A stretch of 64,000 nt of DNA from Micromonospora nigra (lineage in GTDB: Bacteria; Actinomycetota; Actinomycetes; Mycobacteriales; Micromonosporaceae): contig NZ_FMHT01000003.1 in the NCBI RefSeq assembly GCF_900091585.1, positions 1,907,501 through 1,971,500 on the forward strand. Reading direction: 5' to 3'. The number at the start of each line of letters is the position of its first letter. Within the stretch, counting starts at the first letter, position 1. Below, piece after piece: positions 24,174 to 32,916 of this stretch. The notes beneath the pieces are model-generated. The model was not told the origin of the DNA. It saw only the letters and a list, made by a program, of their open reading frames with translations, and searched no databases. Position numbers and translations under genes: made by a program.

Positions 24174-24788
24174 TCAGCCGCGCGTCCAACCCCGTGCGCG
24201 CAGCCAGTCGACCACCAGGGCGGCGGTGCCCGGGGGATCGCCGCGCAGGTCGTGGCGCTCCCCCGGCCGGGTGACGACCCGCACCTGCGGCCCGGGTTCC
24301 GGCACCCCGAACGGATCCCGGTCACCGTTGACCACGAGGGTGGGCAGGCCGGTGCCCAGTTCGGCGGCCCGCGTCCGCTCCGGCCGACCGGGCGGGTGCA
24401 GCGGGAAGGCCAGCGCGACCACCCCCGCGGCCCCGACGGCGGTCGCGGTGCGGCAGGCCACCCGCGCTCCGCTGGACCGTCCACCCACGAGCAGGGGTAC
24501 GCCGCCGTGCCGCCGGCGGAGCACGGCCAGCACGGTCGTCCACGCCTCGTCGAGGTGTCCTGCCGGCGCGGGTGCCCGCCGACCGGCGACCCGGTACGGC
24601 TGTGTCACCCGGGCCACGACCAGGCCGGCTCCGATCGCGGCGGTCCGCAGGGCGACGAGATCCGGCGCGTCCACGTCGCCGCCGGCCCCGTGCCCGAGCA
24701 CCAGCAGGGCGGTCGGTGGCCCGTCCGGCTGGTCGGTGTCCACCCGGGCCGGCCCCCGTGGGGTGTCGACGTCGTCGGTCTGCGGCAC
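24174..24788 (-). CDS. Small alpha/beta hydrolase, KANL3/Tex30-like
   Basis: A 204-residue cytosolic hydrolase. LLVLGHGAGGDVDAPDL contains the HGAGG oxyanion-hole motif, LLVGGRSSGARVACRTA is the nucleophile elbow (GRSSG), VNGDRDPFG holds the acid and PGERHDLRG the catalytic His, the order seen in the KANL3/Tex30 dienelactone-hydrolase-like group. The substrate is unknown. GTG 24788 is the start. It sits between sigR and a whiB gene, all on the minus strand, with no evidence of shared transcription. Confidence 0.83.
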   Translation of the reverse strand: MPQTDDVDTPRGPARVDTDQPDGPPTALLVLGHGAGGDVDAPDLVALRTAAIGAGLVVARVTQPYRVAGRRAPAPAGHLDEAWTTVLAVLRRRHGGVPLLVGGRSSGARVACRTATAVGAAGVVALAFPLHPPGRPERTRAAELGTGLPTLVVNGDRDPFGVPEPGPQVRVVTRPGERHDLRGDPPGTAALVVDWLRARGWTRG

Positions 24789-24870
24789 CGGCCCATTGTG
24801 CCTGCCACCCCGCCTGACGAGCTGCCGTCAGCAACCGACCGCCCGAACAGGGGCACCCGGCCCGGCGTCG

Positions 24871-25263
24871 TCAGCTCAACGGGACGAGGGTGAGCAGTCG
24901 GTCCCGGACCGGCGGGCCGGCCTCGGCCGCGGCGTCCGGATCGGGTTGCACCTCGGTGCGCCAGGCGACGAGCATCGCCCGGCGTTCGCGCGGGGTGGTG
25001 CCGCCCCACACGCCGTGACAGTCACCGACCTCCAACGCCCAGGCCAGGCAGGAACCCTGCACGTCGCAGCCGCGGCAGAGCGCCACGGCGACGTCGGCGG
25101 GCTCGTTCGGCGCCGGAAAGAACGTTTCCGGGTCGACGCTCTGGCAGGTTCCCCTTGTTCGCCACGCTTCGTCCTGTCGGCGCTCGCGCAACGCCCGCAG
25201 CAGTCGCGGATCTCGGCGTGCGGCAGCCACCTCGTGCGGGCGGGGCATACGCGCCCGTGTCAT
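24871..25263 (-). CDS. WhiB-family transcription factor, second copy
   Basis: A 130-residue iron-sulfur regulator. The four cluster cysteines are Cys40, Cys63, Cys66 and Cys72 (GTCQSVDPETFFP, LCRGCDVQGSC), followed by GVWGGTTPRERR. The N-terminal extension of about 35 residues before the first Cys and an acidic C-terminal tail set it apart from the WhiB1-type protein in the window; it lacks the AT-hook of WhiB7. Which Wbl subgroup it belongs to cannot be told by eye. ATG 25263 is the start; longer forms would run into upstream DNA with no coding character. Confidence 0.9.
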   Translation of the reverse strand: MTRARMPRPHEVAAARRDPRLLRALRERRQDEAWRTRGTCQSVDPETFFPAPNEPADVAVALCRGCDVQGSCLAWALEVGDCHGVWGGTTPRERRAMLVAWRTEVQPDPDAAAEAGPPVRDRLLTLVPLS

Positions 25264-25393
25264 CCACCCACCTCCCCCGTGGGACCGGCAAGCTCGATGA
25301 GCATCGTTCGCCCCGTGCGAATCGACGCCCACCACCGGCGCTGTGTTCTATCGCACTTGACCGTGGGGGGACAAGGCTTTCCCGCGAGGTTGG

Positions 25394-25430
25394 GGTGATC
25401 ACCACGCGACGTTTCGCCAGGAAACCTGGC
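25394..25430. promoter_or_regulatory. Two palindromes between SRAP and whiB genes
   Basis: GGTGATCACC (25394-25403) is a perfect 10-bp palindrome identical to one before the TPR gene. GCCAGGAAACCTGGC (25416-25430) is a six-bp inverted repeat with a three-base centre. They lie after the SRAP gene and about 130-170 bases upstream of the whiB start, so they could be operators for that gene. Confidence 0.35.
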
Positions 25431-25458
25431 AAATCACACCCGCCAATGTCTTTCGGTG

Positions 25459-26235
25459 TCAGAAGAGCGTCATATCCTCCGGGTCCTCCGCCCCGTCTAC
25501 CGGCACCCGGGCCACGAGCCCCGGCCCGTCGTTGCGGACGTTGCCCACCGCCGGCCCCACCGGGCGCACCTCCAGGCCGGCGAGCCAGCTCACCGGAGGC
25601 GGTGCCAGCAGGTCCTCCGGGCCCGCGGCACGCCCCCCGCCCGCACCACGCCCGCCGGCACCACCACCGGTGTCACCGCCGGCACCACCGCTGTCACCGC
25701 CGAGCCAGGCCGACCAGCGGTCGGCGGGCAGCAGCAGCGGCATCCGGTCGTGCACCCCGGCCAACTCCCCGACCGCCGCCGTGGTCAACACACTGCACGT
25801 CACCAGCGGGCCGGCCGGGCCGTCCCACACCGACCAGATGCCGGCGAACGCGAGCACCGAGCCGTCCCGCGGGGTCATGTAGTACGCCTGCCTGGCCCCA
25901 TCCGAGGCGCGGACCCACTCGTACCAGCCGTCGGCGGGGACCAGGCAGCGCCGACGCGCGAAGGCTCCGGCGTACGCCCGACTGGTGGCCACCGTCTCGG
26001 CGCGGGCGTTGATCATTCGGGCGGCGCCCGCGGACGAGCGGGACCACGGCGGCACCAGTCCCCAGCGGCCGAGGGTGAGCGAACGGTGGCCCGCGGAACT
26101 GACGCGGACCAACGGCACCGGATCGGTCGGGGCGACGTTCCAGTCGGGCGCGAGTCGCCCGTCGGTCTCGTCGACGGACTCGAACACGGCACTCAGGTCG
26201 CCCGCGCCCCGGGTCGTGGCGTACCTCCCGCACAT
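25459..26235 (-). CDS. SRAP-domain abasic-site protease (YedK/HMCES type)
   Basis: Forms a covalent thiazolidine link to abasic sites in single-stranded DNA through Cys2 after removal of the initiator Met. The start MCGRYA at ATG 26235 is exactly what the family requires. WNVAPTDPVPLV, INARAETVATS, RRCLVPADGWYEW with the conserved Glu, FAGIWSVW and HDRMPLLL follow in order. Near residue 185 a glycine-rich insertion of about 25 residues interrupts the C-terminal part; it is unusual and probably disordered. It has 258 residues and matches the position of Rv3226c next to aroA in M. tuberculosis. Confidence 0.93.
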   Translation of the reverse strand: MCGRYATTRGAGDLSAVFESVDETDGRLAPDWNVAPTDPVPLVRVSSAGHRSLTLGRWGLVPPWSRSSAGAARMINARAETVATSRAYAGAFARRRCLVPADGWYEWVRASDGARQAYYMTPRDGSVLAFAGIWSVWDGPAGPLVTCSVLTTAAVGELAGVHDRMPLLLPADRWSAWLGGDSGGAGGDTGGGAGGRGAGGGRAAGPEDLLAPPPVSWLAGLEVRPVGPAVGNVRNDGPGLVARVPVDGAEDPEDMTLF

Positions 26236-26330
26236 GACCCACACGCTAGCGCGCGGACGCGCCACCGGCTGTCCCGTCCACCGGGAGCGGCGCTGCCGGC
26301 AGGCACCACGAGGCGTCCCGGCACGGCAGA

Positions 26331-27641
26331 ATGGCACCCGTGGGCAACCTGACCGCGACCCGGCCGCTTCAGCCGTGGACCGCTCCGACCGCGACCGACC
26401 CGGTGGCGGCGACGCTGCGCCTGCCCGGCTCGAAGTCGCTCACCGCCCGGGCCCTGGTGCTCAGCGCGCTGGCCACCGGCCCGTCCACGCTGGCCAAGCC
26501 GCTGCGCGCCCGGGACACGACGCTGATGGCCGGCGGTCTGCGGGCCATGGGCGCGCACATGTCGATCGCCGACGACGAGCGCTGGCTCGTCCGTCCCCAC
26601 CACCTGGCCGGCCCGGCCCACGTGGACGTGGGCCTCGCCGGCACCGTGATGCGGTTCCTGCCACCGGTGGCGGGCCTGGCCGAGGGGCAGGTCACCTTCG
26701 ACGGAGATCCGCATGCCCGCACCCGCCCCCTCGGGCCGCTGATCGGGGCGCTGGGCACGCTCGGCGTCCGGGTCGACGTGACCGGCGACGGCAGCCTGCC
26801 GCTGGCCGTGGTCGGCGACGGCCGGGTGCCGGGCGGCGAGGTGGTCATCGACGCCTCCGCCTCCAGCCAGCTCGTCTCCGGCCTGCTGCTGGCCGCACCC
26901 CGCTTCGACCGGGGCGTCGTGGTGCGCCACGTCGGCCCGCCGGTGCCCTCGGCCCCCCACCTGCGGATGACGGTGCAGATGCTGCGGGCCGCCGGGGCGG
27001 CCGTCGACGACGGCACCCCCGACGTGTGGGTCGTCGAGCCGGGCCCGCTGACCGGGCGCGGCTGGGAGATCGAGCCGGACCTGTCGGGCGCGGTGCCGTT
27101 CTTCGCCGCCGCCCTGGTCACCGGCGGCGAGGTGACCCTGCAGGGCTGGCCGCACAGCAGCGTCCAGCCCGTGGAGCAGCTCCGCGCACTGCTGCACTCG
27201 ATGGGTGGCGACGTCACCCTCACCACCAGCGGCCTGACCGTGCGGGGCACCGGCACGGTCCGGGGAATCCGGGCCAACCTGTCCGACGTCAGCGAGCTGA
27301 CCCCGGCGCTGACCGCGCTGGCCATGCTCGCGGACTCGCCGTCGGTGTTCACCGGCGTCGGCCACATCCGGGGGCACGAGACCGATCGGCTCGCCGCGCT
27401 GGCCCGCGAGTTCGCCGGGCTCGGTGCGGACGTCACGGAGTCGCCGGACGGGCTGGAGATCCGCCCCCGGCCGTTGCGGGGCGGGGTCTTCCGCACCTAC
27501 CAGGACCACCGGATGGCGCACGCCGCCGCAGTCGCCGGGCTCGCCGTGCCCGGCATCGAACTGGACGACGTTTCGTGCACCTCGAAGACGATGCCCGAGT
27601 TCCCGGCACTATGGTCGGGGATGGTGACCGGCAAGAACTGA
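26331..27641 (+). CDS. aroA: 3-phosphoshikimate 1-carboxyvinyltransferase (EPSP synthase)
   Basis: Sixth step of the shikimate pathway: transfers enolpyruvate from PEP to shikimate-3-phosphate. It has 436 residues, the normal length. LPGSKSLTARALVLSAL near residue 31 is the substrate loop, GLAGTVMRFLPPVA near 100 binds PEP, DASASSQLVSGLLLAAP, HIRGHETDRLAAL and RTYQDHRMAHAAAVAGL complete the signature. The active-site loop has GTVMRFLPP where many bacterial enzymes have GTAMRPL. ATG 26331 is used; GTG 26340 is an alternative. The rsgA gene follows within 20 bases. Confidence 0.96.
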   Translation: MAPVGNLTATRPLQPWTAPTATDPVAATLRLPGSKSLTARALVLSALATGPSTLAKPLRARDTTLMAGGLRAMGAHMSIADDERWLVRPHHLAGPAHVDVGLAGTVMRFLPPVAGLAEGQVTFDGDPHARTRPLGPLIGALGTLGVRVDVTGDGSLPLAVVGDGRVPGGEVVIDASASSQLVSGLLLAAPRFDRGVVVRHVGPPVPSAPHLRMTVQMLRAAGAAVDDGTPDVWVVEPGPLTGRGWEIEPDLSGAVPFFAAALVTGGEVTLQGWPHSSVQPVEQLRALLHSMGGDVTLTTSGLTVRGTGTVRGIRANLSDVSELTPALTALAMLADSPSVFTGVGHIRGHETDRLAALAREFAGLGADVTESPDGLEIRPRPLRGGVFRTYQDHRMAHAAAVAGLAVPGIELDDVSCTSKTMPEFPALWSGMVTGKN

Positions 27642-27660
27642 GCGGGCGGAAGGGGCGACC

Positions 27661-28770
27661 CTGGGGACCAGGCGGCGGGAGTACGACGAGGACGACGTCC
27701 GGGTGCGACCCGGGAGGTCCTCGCGTCCGCGTACCCGCACCCGCCCCCTGCACGCCGACGCGCGGGACGGCTTCGTGATCGCCGTCGACCGGGGCCGGTA
27801 CACCTGCGTGGTGCCCGACGCCGGGCCGGACGCGCCCCTGGTCACCGCGATGCGGGCCCGCGAGCTGGGCCGCAAGTCGGTGGTGGTGGGCGACCGGGTG
27901 GGACTGGTCGGCGACACCACCGGCGCGGCGGGGGCACTGGCCCGGATCGTCCGGATCGCCGAGCGCTCCTCGGTGCTGCGGCGCACCGCCGACGACGACG
28001 AGACCACCGCCGAGGGTCGCCTGGAACGGGTGGTCGTGGCGAACGCCGACCAGCTGGTGATCGTCAGCGCGTTGGCCGACCCGCCCCCCCGCACCGGGTT
28101 CGTCGACCGCTGCCTGGTGGCGGCGTACGACGCGGGCATCGAGCCGCTGCTCTGCCTGACCAAGGCCGACCTGGCCGGGCCCGAGGCGGTGCTCGACTAC
28201 TACGCCGAGCTGGAGCTGCCGTACGTGCTGATCCGCCCCGACTCCGACCTCGACGCGCTGCGCAGCCTGCTCGCCGCCCGGATCTCGGTCATGGTGGGGC
28301 ACTCCGGAGTCGGCAAGTCGACGCTGGTCAACCGCCTGGTGCCGGACGCGGCGCGGGCGGTCGGCACGGTCAGCGCGATCGGTCGCGGCCGGCACACCTC
28401 CACCAGTGCGGTCGCGTTGCGCCTGCCGGCGCTGCCGGGCCGCGACGACGACCCCGGCTGGATCGTGGACACCCCCGGGGTGCGCAGCTTCGGGCTGGCG
28501 CACGTGTCCGCCGAGAGCCTGCTGCACGGCTTTCCCGACCTGGTCGAGGCGACGGTCGACTGCCCGACGAACTGCCCGCACACGGCCGACGAGGCCGACT
28601 GTGCGCTGGACGCCTGGGTGGCCGCCGGCAAGGCGGATCCACGCCGGCTGGCCTCGTACCACCGGCTGCTGGCCTCCCGGGCCGGCGAGGGCGACCCGCG
28701 CGGCGAGGCCGACCAGCGCGGACCCGGCGAGTCCTGGGCGACCGAAGGCGACCCCCCGGCCGCCGGCTGA
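27661..28770 (+). CDS. rsgA: Ribosome-assembly GTPase RsgA, probable CTG start
   Basis: Circularly permuted GTPase that checks the maturing 30S subunit. About 369 residues from the proposed start. An OB-fold region is followed by CLTKADL (G4), VGHSGVGKSTLVNRL (G1) and IVDTPGVRSFGL (G3), and a zinc site CPTNCPHTADEADC. The conserved opening TRRREYDEDDVRVRPGR lies upstream of the first GTG (27703); no ATG, GTG or TTG occurs between it and the in-frame stop at 27625. The CTG at 27661 follows GGAAGGGG at good spacing, so I take it as the start. It is probably transcribed with aroA and hisN. Confidence 0.9.
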   Translation: MGTRRREYDEDDVRVRPGRSSRPRTRTRPLHADARDGFVIAVDRGRYTCVVPDAGPDAPLVTAMRARELGRKSVVVGDRVGLVGDTTGAAGALARIVRIAERSSVLRRTADDDETTAEGRLERVVVANADQLVIVSALADPPPRTGFVDRCLVAAYDAGIEPLLCLTKADLAGPEAVLDYYAELELPYVLIRPDSDLDALRSLLAARISVMVGHSGVGKSTLVNRLVPDAARAVGTVSAIGRGRHTSTSAVALRLPALPGRDDDPGWIVDTPGVRSFGLAHVSAESLLHGFPDLVEATVDCPTNCPHTADEADCALDAWVAAGKADPRRLASYHRLLASRAGEGDPRGEADQRGPGESWATEGDPPAAG

Positions 28771-28814
28771 CCCGCCCGCCCGTCGGCCCCGGGGCCGCCG
28801 CTACCGTTTGCGCC

Positions 28815-29621
28815 ATGACCGGGTACGCCGCTGACCTCGCCCTCGCCCACCAGCTCGCCGACGCCGCCGATGCCATCTCCATGGCCCGGTTCCGCGCCCT
28901 CGACCTGCGGGTCGAGTCCAAGCCGGACCTCACCCCGGTGTCGGACGCGGACACCGCCGTGGAGCGGGAGATCCGGGCGCTGCTGGCCGCGCACCGGCCC
29001 ACCGACGGCCTGCTCGGCGAGGAGTTCGGGGAGACGCCGGCCACGGCGGGGGGGCGGCGGTGGGTGGTCGACCCGATCGACGGCACCAAGAACTTCGTCC
29101 GGGGCGTTCCGGTCTGGGCGACGCTGATCGCCCTGCTGGAGGACGGGCGGCCGGTCGCCGGCCTGGTGTCCGCGCCGGCCCTGGGGCGCCGCTGGTGGGC
29201 CGCGACCGGCGCGGGAGCGTACGCGGGGCCGGACGCGGCACACGGCGCCCCGATCCGGGTCTCCGGGGTGCGGGAGCTGACGGACGCCAGTTTCTGCTAC
29301 TCCTCGCTGGGCGGCTGGGAGGACGCGGGCCGGCTGGAGGCGGTGCTCCAGTTGATGCGCGACACCTGGCGCAGCCGGGCGTACGGGGACTTCTACGGCT
29401 ACATGCTGCTGGCCGAGGGGGCCCTGGACGTGATGGTGGAGCCCGAGCTGTCGCTGTGGGACGTCGCCGCGCTGGTGCCGATCGTCGTCGAGGCGGGGGG
29501 CACGTTCACCGACCTGGCCGGTCGGCCGGCGCCGGCCGGCGGGGAGAACAGCGCGGTGGCCAGCAACGGCCCACTGCACGCCGACATCCTCGCGCGCCTC
29601 GGTCGGCCCACCACGCACTGA
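28815..29621 (+). CDS. hisN: Histidinol-phosphatase, inositol-monophosphatase type
   Basis: Dephosphorylates histidinol phosphate in histidine synthesis, using magnesium ions. It has 268 residues. Metal-site motifs are LLGEEFGE near residue 69, WVVDPIDGTKNFVRG near 84-98 and LSLWDVAALVPIVVEAGG near 218; SFCYSSLGGW is characteristic of HisN rather than general inositol phosphatases, as in M. tuberculosis Rv3137. No other his genes are in the window, which is normal for hisN in actinobacteria. Start ATG 28815. Confidence 0.91.
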   Translation: MTGYAADLALAHQLADAADAISMARFRALDLRVESKPDLTPVSDADTAVEREIRALLAAHRPTDGLLGEEFGETPATAGGRRWVVDPIDGTKNFVRGVPVWATLIALLEDGRPVAGLVSAPALGRRWWAATGAGAYAGPDAAHGAPIRVSGVRELTDASFCYSSLGGWEDAGRLEAVLQLMRDTWRSRAYGDFYGYMLLAEGALDVMVEPELSLWDVAALVPIVVEAGGTFTDLAGRPAPAGGENSAVASNGPLHADILARLGRPTTH

Positions 29622-29647
29622 CCTCCGACACCCTCTATCCTCGCGGG

Positions 29648-30532
29648 GTGTCCACTTCCGGCTGGTGCTTCCTCGCCGCGATGATCATCGCGTACGGGGT
29701 GGCCAACCTCCTCCAGTCGGTCGCCGCCGCGCGGACCACGGTCCACCACACCTTCGATCCGGGGCTGCTGCTGCGGTTGGCCGGGCACCGCACCTACCTG
29801 GTCGGGCTGGGGTGCCAGGTGGCCGGCTTCGTGCTGGCCTTCCTGGCCCGCCGCGACCTGCCGTTGTTCCTGGTGCAGGCCAGCGTCGCCGCTGGGCTGG
29901 GGGTCACCGCGATCCTCGGCGTGCTGGTGCTCAAGTGGCGACTGCCGGCGGCGGAGGTGGCCCTGCTGGTGCTGCTCTTCGCCGGGATCACCGCCCTGGT
30001 GCTGTCCGCCCGACCGGCCCCCTCGAAGCCGTTGGGCACCGCCGGGGTGATCGGCCTGGCGGCGGCGCTCGGGGTGATCGCCCTGCTGGGGGTCTTCGCG
30101 GTCCGGTTGCACGGTGCCCCCGGCTCGGTGGCGCTCGGCTCCCTGGCCGGGCTGGCGTTCTCCGCCGCGGCGATCGCCGCCCGGCCGCTGGCCTCCGCCC
30201 CGAGCTTCGAGGCGTTCGTCCGGGACCCGCTGCTCTACCTGCTCATCGTGCACTCCGTGGTGGGCCAGCTGCTGCTCGGCCTGGCCATGCAGCGCGGCTC
30301 CACCACGGCCGCCGTCGCGGCGATGGACGCCGCCGGTGCGGTGCCCGCCGCGATCGTCGGCCTGCTGCTGCTCAACGACAAGATCTGGCCCGGCCGGGAG
30401 TGGCTGGCCGCCGCCGGCTTCCTGGTCACCCTCGCGGCGGTCATCGGGCTCACCCGGTACGCCGAACCGCAACACCACCACGCCGTCGCCCAGGAGACCC
30501 GACGGGCGATGGTCGGCGTCGGCCGGGGCTGA
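29648..30532 (+). CDS. EamA/DMT-like integral membrane transporter
   Basis: A 294-residue protein with about nine to ten hydrophobic helices, laid out like drug/metabolite transporters: the N-terminal half ends near residue 120 and the second half starts at LGTAGVIGLAAALGVIALL. STTAAVAAMDAAGAVPAAIVGLLLLNDKIWPGREWLAAAGF resembles the EamA signature in which a late acidic loop follows a conserved helix. The substrate is unknown. GTG 29648 is used as the start. It follows hisN by 26 bases and may be co-transcribed. Confidence 0.78.
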   Translation: MSTSGWCFLAAMIIAYGVANLLQSVAAARTTVHHTFDPGLLLRLAGHRTYLVGLGCQVAGFVLAFLARRDLPLFLVQASVAAGLGVTAILGVLVLKWRLPAAEVALLVLLFAGITALVLSARPAPSKPLGTAGVIGLAAALGVIALLGVFAVRLHGAPGSVALGSLAGLAFSAAAIAARPLASAPSFEAFVRDPLLYLLIVHSVVGQLLLGLAMQRGSTTAAVAAMDAAGAVPAAIVGLLLLNDKIWPGREWLAAAGFLVTLAAVIGLTRYAEPQHHHAVAQETRRAMVGVGRG

Positions 30533-30578
30533 CGGCGCGAACCGGCGCGCGGTTCCTGCCCGGCGCTCCGGCCGACCC

Positions 30579-31781
30579 TCAGACGGCCTCGACGGGCTTG
30601 CGGCGGCCCACCACCCGTTCGTAGAGCCGCTCCAGGGCGTTCGCCGTCCGCTCCCAGGTGTAGCTGCACCGCACCCGGTCGACGGCCGCGTGCCCGTAGG
30701 CGAACCGCCCCGCGTTGTCGGCGAGCAGCCGGCGCAGGGTGACCCCCAGGGTGCGTACGTCGCCGGGTGCCAGGAGCCTGCCGGTGACCTCGTCGACGAC
30801 CGCGTCGGCGATGCCGCCCATCGCGTAGCCGACCACCGGCACGCCGCAGGCCATCGCCTCCAGCGAGACCCGGCCCGCCGACGCGTAGTGCGGGGTGCAG
30901 GCCACCACGTCCGCCGAGCGGTACCAGGTCGCCATCTGGTCGTGCGGCACCGCGCCCACCAGCTGCACCTGCTCGGCGACACCGGTGCGCTCCGCCAACT
31001 CGCGCAGCCGACGGAACTCGGCGTGGCTGGCCAACTGCTCGACGGGCGGCCCGCCGGCGATCACCAGCTCCGCGTCACCGACGAGGCGCATGGCGTGGAC
31101 CAGGTCCTCGTGGCCGTGCCCCCGGGACAGGCCGCCGACGGAGAGGATGCGGGGGCGCTGCTCCCGCGGCGCGGCCTCCCCGTCGGGCTGGAACTGCGCG
31201 GTGTCCACTCCCGTCGGCACCATCGCCACCGAGGTTCGTTGCAGCCCCATCCGGGTCAGCTCGTCCACCTCGTCGTTGCACTGGGCGACCGCGATGTCCA
31301 CCACCCGGGTCAGGGCCCGCTCCAGCGGGATGCGGGTGTCCGGCCCCTGGTAGTCCGCACCGAGGTGACGCAACTGCTCGACGCCCAGCGAGTGGAAGGT
31401 CTGCACGACCGGGATGTCGGTCTCGCGGACGGCCTGCGCGGCAGCCAGGCCACCGGGCCAGTAGTGGCCGTGCACCACCTCGGGGGCCCAGTCGGCCGCC
31501 CACCGGTCAGCCAGCCAGCGACCGAAGTCGGCCAGGTGGGGCACCAGTTCGGCGGTGGGCACCGGGGCGACCGGGCCGACCGGCACCCGCTCGATCCGGT
31601 AGCCGTCGACCACCGCGGTCTCCGGCAGGTCGGGGGCGTCCCGGCGCTCGTACACCCGGACGTCGTGGCCCCTCCCGGCCAGTTCGGCGGCGACCCGCGC
31701 GATGTGCTCACGGGTGCCGACGGCAGGACCGTCGGCGTGCCGGGGGGCAGCGGCGTGGGCGCAGACGAGGCCGACGCGCAT
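30579..31781 (-). CDS. GT4-family glycosyltransferase (GT-B fold)
   Basis: A 400-residue retaining glycosyltransferase. The N-terminal domain has EHIARVAAELAGRGHDVRVYERR and VVHGHYWPGGLAA; the C-terminal nucleotide-sugar domain has PTGVDTAQFQP, ILSVGGLSRGHGHEDLVHAM, and ACTPHYASAGRVSLEAMACGVPVVG, which contains the E-x7-E type donor motif. The donor and acceptor are unknown; mannosyl or glucosyl transfer to lipid or glycan is typical. I start at ATG 31781 (MRVGLVCAH); an ATG four codons upstream is possible. Converges with the transporter gene. Confidence 0.88.
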   Translation of the reverse strand: MRVGLVCAHAAAPRHADGPAVGTREHIARVAAELAGRGHDVRVYERRDAPDLPETAVVDGYRIERVPVGPVAPVPTAELVPHLADFGRWLADRWAADWAPEVVHGHYWPGGLAAAQAVRETDIPVVQTFHSLGVEQLRHLGADYQGPDTRIPLERALTRVVDIAVAQCNDEVDELTRMGLQRTSVAMVPTGVDTAQFQPDGEAAPREQRPRILSVGGLSRGHGHEDLVHAMRLVGDAELVIAGGPPVEQLASHAEFRRLRELAERTGVAEQVQLVGAVPHDQMATWYRSADVVACTPHYASAGRVSLEAMACGVPVVGYAMGGIADAVVDEVTGRLLAPGDVRTLGVTLRRLLADNAGRFAYGHAAVDRVRCSYTWERTANALERLYERVVGRRKPVEAV

Positions 31782-31917
31782 GGTCACCTCCATGCGTTCT
31801 GTTCAGCGGTGGTCTTCGGTCAGAGCGTCCCATTAACCGGGGTGCCGGGTGCCGAAACCTGGCAGATCGGGAAGTGACGGGCGGCATGAGCGGCGGCTGC
31901 GGGGGTACCGGCGAAGA

Positions 31918-32916
31918 ATGCCACTGACCCGAAGCCTCCCCGACGCTGCGGTGGTGATCACCGGCGCTTCCAGCGGCATCGGGACGGCCACCGCGTACGC
32001 TCTCGCCCGCCGTGGCGCCTCCCTCGTCCTCGCCGCCCGCAGCGAGCCCGCACTGCGGGAGGTGGCCCGCACCTGCCGAGGCCTGGGCGGCCGGGCGGTG
32101 GTGGTGCCGACGGACGTCACCGACCCGGTCGCGGTCGAACGGCTGGCCGCGCGGGCGGCGGCGGAGTTCGGCCGGATCGACGCCTGGGTCAACAACGCGG
32201 CCGTCGGCGCGGTGGGGCTGTTCGACGAGATCCCGGTGGCCGAGTTCCGCCGGGTGGTGGAGGTGAACCTGCTCGGCGTCGCGTACGGGATGCGGGCGGC
32301 GCTGCCGCACCTGGCCGCCGGCGGTGGCGGCGTGCTGGTCAACAACGCGTCGGTGCTGGCCGAGGTGGCCATGCCGTACCAGTCGGCGTACAACGCCACC
32401 AAACACGGCGTGCGGGGCCTCTCCGACACGGTGCGGCAGGAACTCCGGGTCACCGGGCGGACCGCCATCTCGGTCTGCACGGTGCTGCCCGCCACCATCG
32501 ACACCCCGTTCTTCCGGCACGCCGCCAACCACAGCGGCCGGGAACTGGTGCCACCGCCGCCGGTGTACCCGCCGGAGGTGGTCGCCGAGACCATCGTGCG
32601 GCTGATCCGCCGGCCACGCCGCGAGGCGTACGCGGGAGGCGCCGCCCGCCTGATCGGCCTCCAGTGGCGGCTGGCCCCGGCGCTGGCCGAACGGGTGCTC
32701 GGCTGGTATGCCAAGCACACCCAGTTCGGGCCAGGGGTACGCCTGACCAGCTCCGGCAACGTGTTCGCCGCGGACGCCGAGGCGAGCCGGGTCGGCGGCT
32801 GGCACGGACGGCGGCGGCAGCTCGTGCGGATGGGCGCGGCGTTCGGCTTCGCCGCGGCCGGCACGGCGGTCGGCACGGTCGCCGCGATCACCCGACGACC
32901 ACGGGCAGGCCGCTGA
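31918..32916 (+). CDS. Short-chain dehydrogenase/reductase with C-terminal extension
   Basis: A classical SDR of 332 residues. VVITGASSGIGTATA binds the cofactor, DVTDP follows strand 4, VNNAAVG is the NNAG motif, and the catalytic triad is Ser in VNNASVLAEVA, YQSAYNATKHG giving the Tyr and Lys. The first 250 residues are the catalytic domain; about 80 more follow, ending in a hydrophobic stretch (MGAAFGFAAAGTAVGTVAAI), so it may be membrane-associated. The substrate is unknown. The ATG at 31918 has a weak ribosome site; a GTG at 31849 would add 23 unconserved residues. The stop overlaps the next start as TGATG. Confidence 0.86.
   Translation: MPLTRSLPDAAVVITGASSGIGTATAYALARRGASLVLAARSEPALREVARTCRGLGGRAVVVPTDVTDPVAVERLAARAAAEFGRIDAWVNNAAVGAVGLFDEIPVAEFRRVVEVNLLGVAYGMRAALPHLAAGGGGVLVNNASVLAEVAMPYQSAYNATKHGVRGLSDTVRQELRVTGRTAISVCTVLPATIDTPFFRHAANHSGRELVPPPPVYPPEVVAETIVRLIRRPRREAYAGGAARLIGLQWRLAPALAERVLGWYAKHTQFGPGVRLTSSGNVFAADAEASRVGGWHGRRRQLVRMGAAFGFAAAGTAVGTVAAITRRPRAGR

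Noticed and set aside
23599..25398. A 599-codon open frame on the plus strand
   Set aside because: It runs antisense across sigR, the hydrolase and a whiB gene, with Arg/Pro-rich low-complexity translation and no motif.
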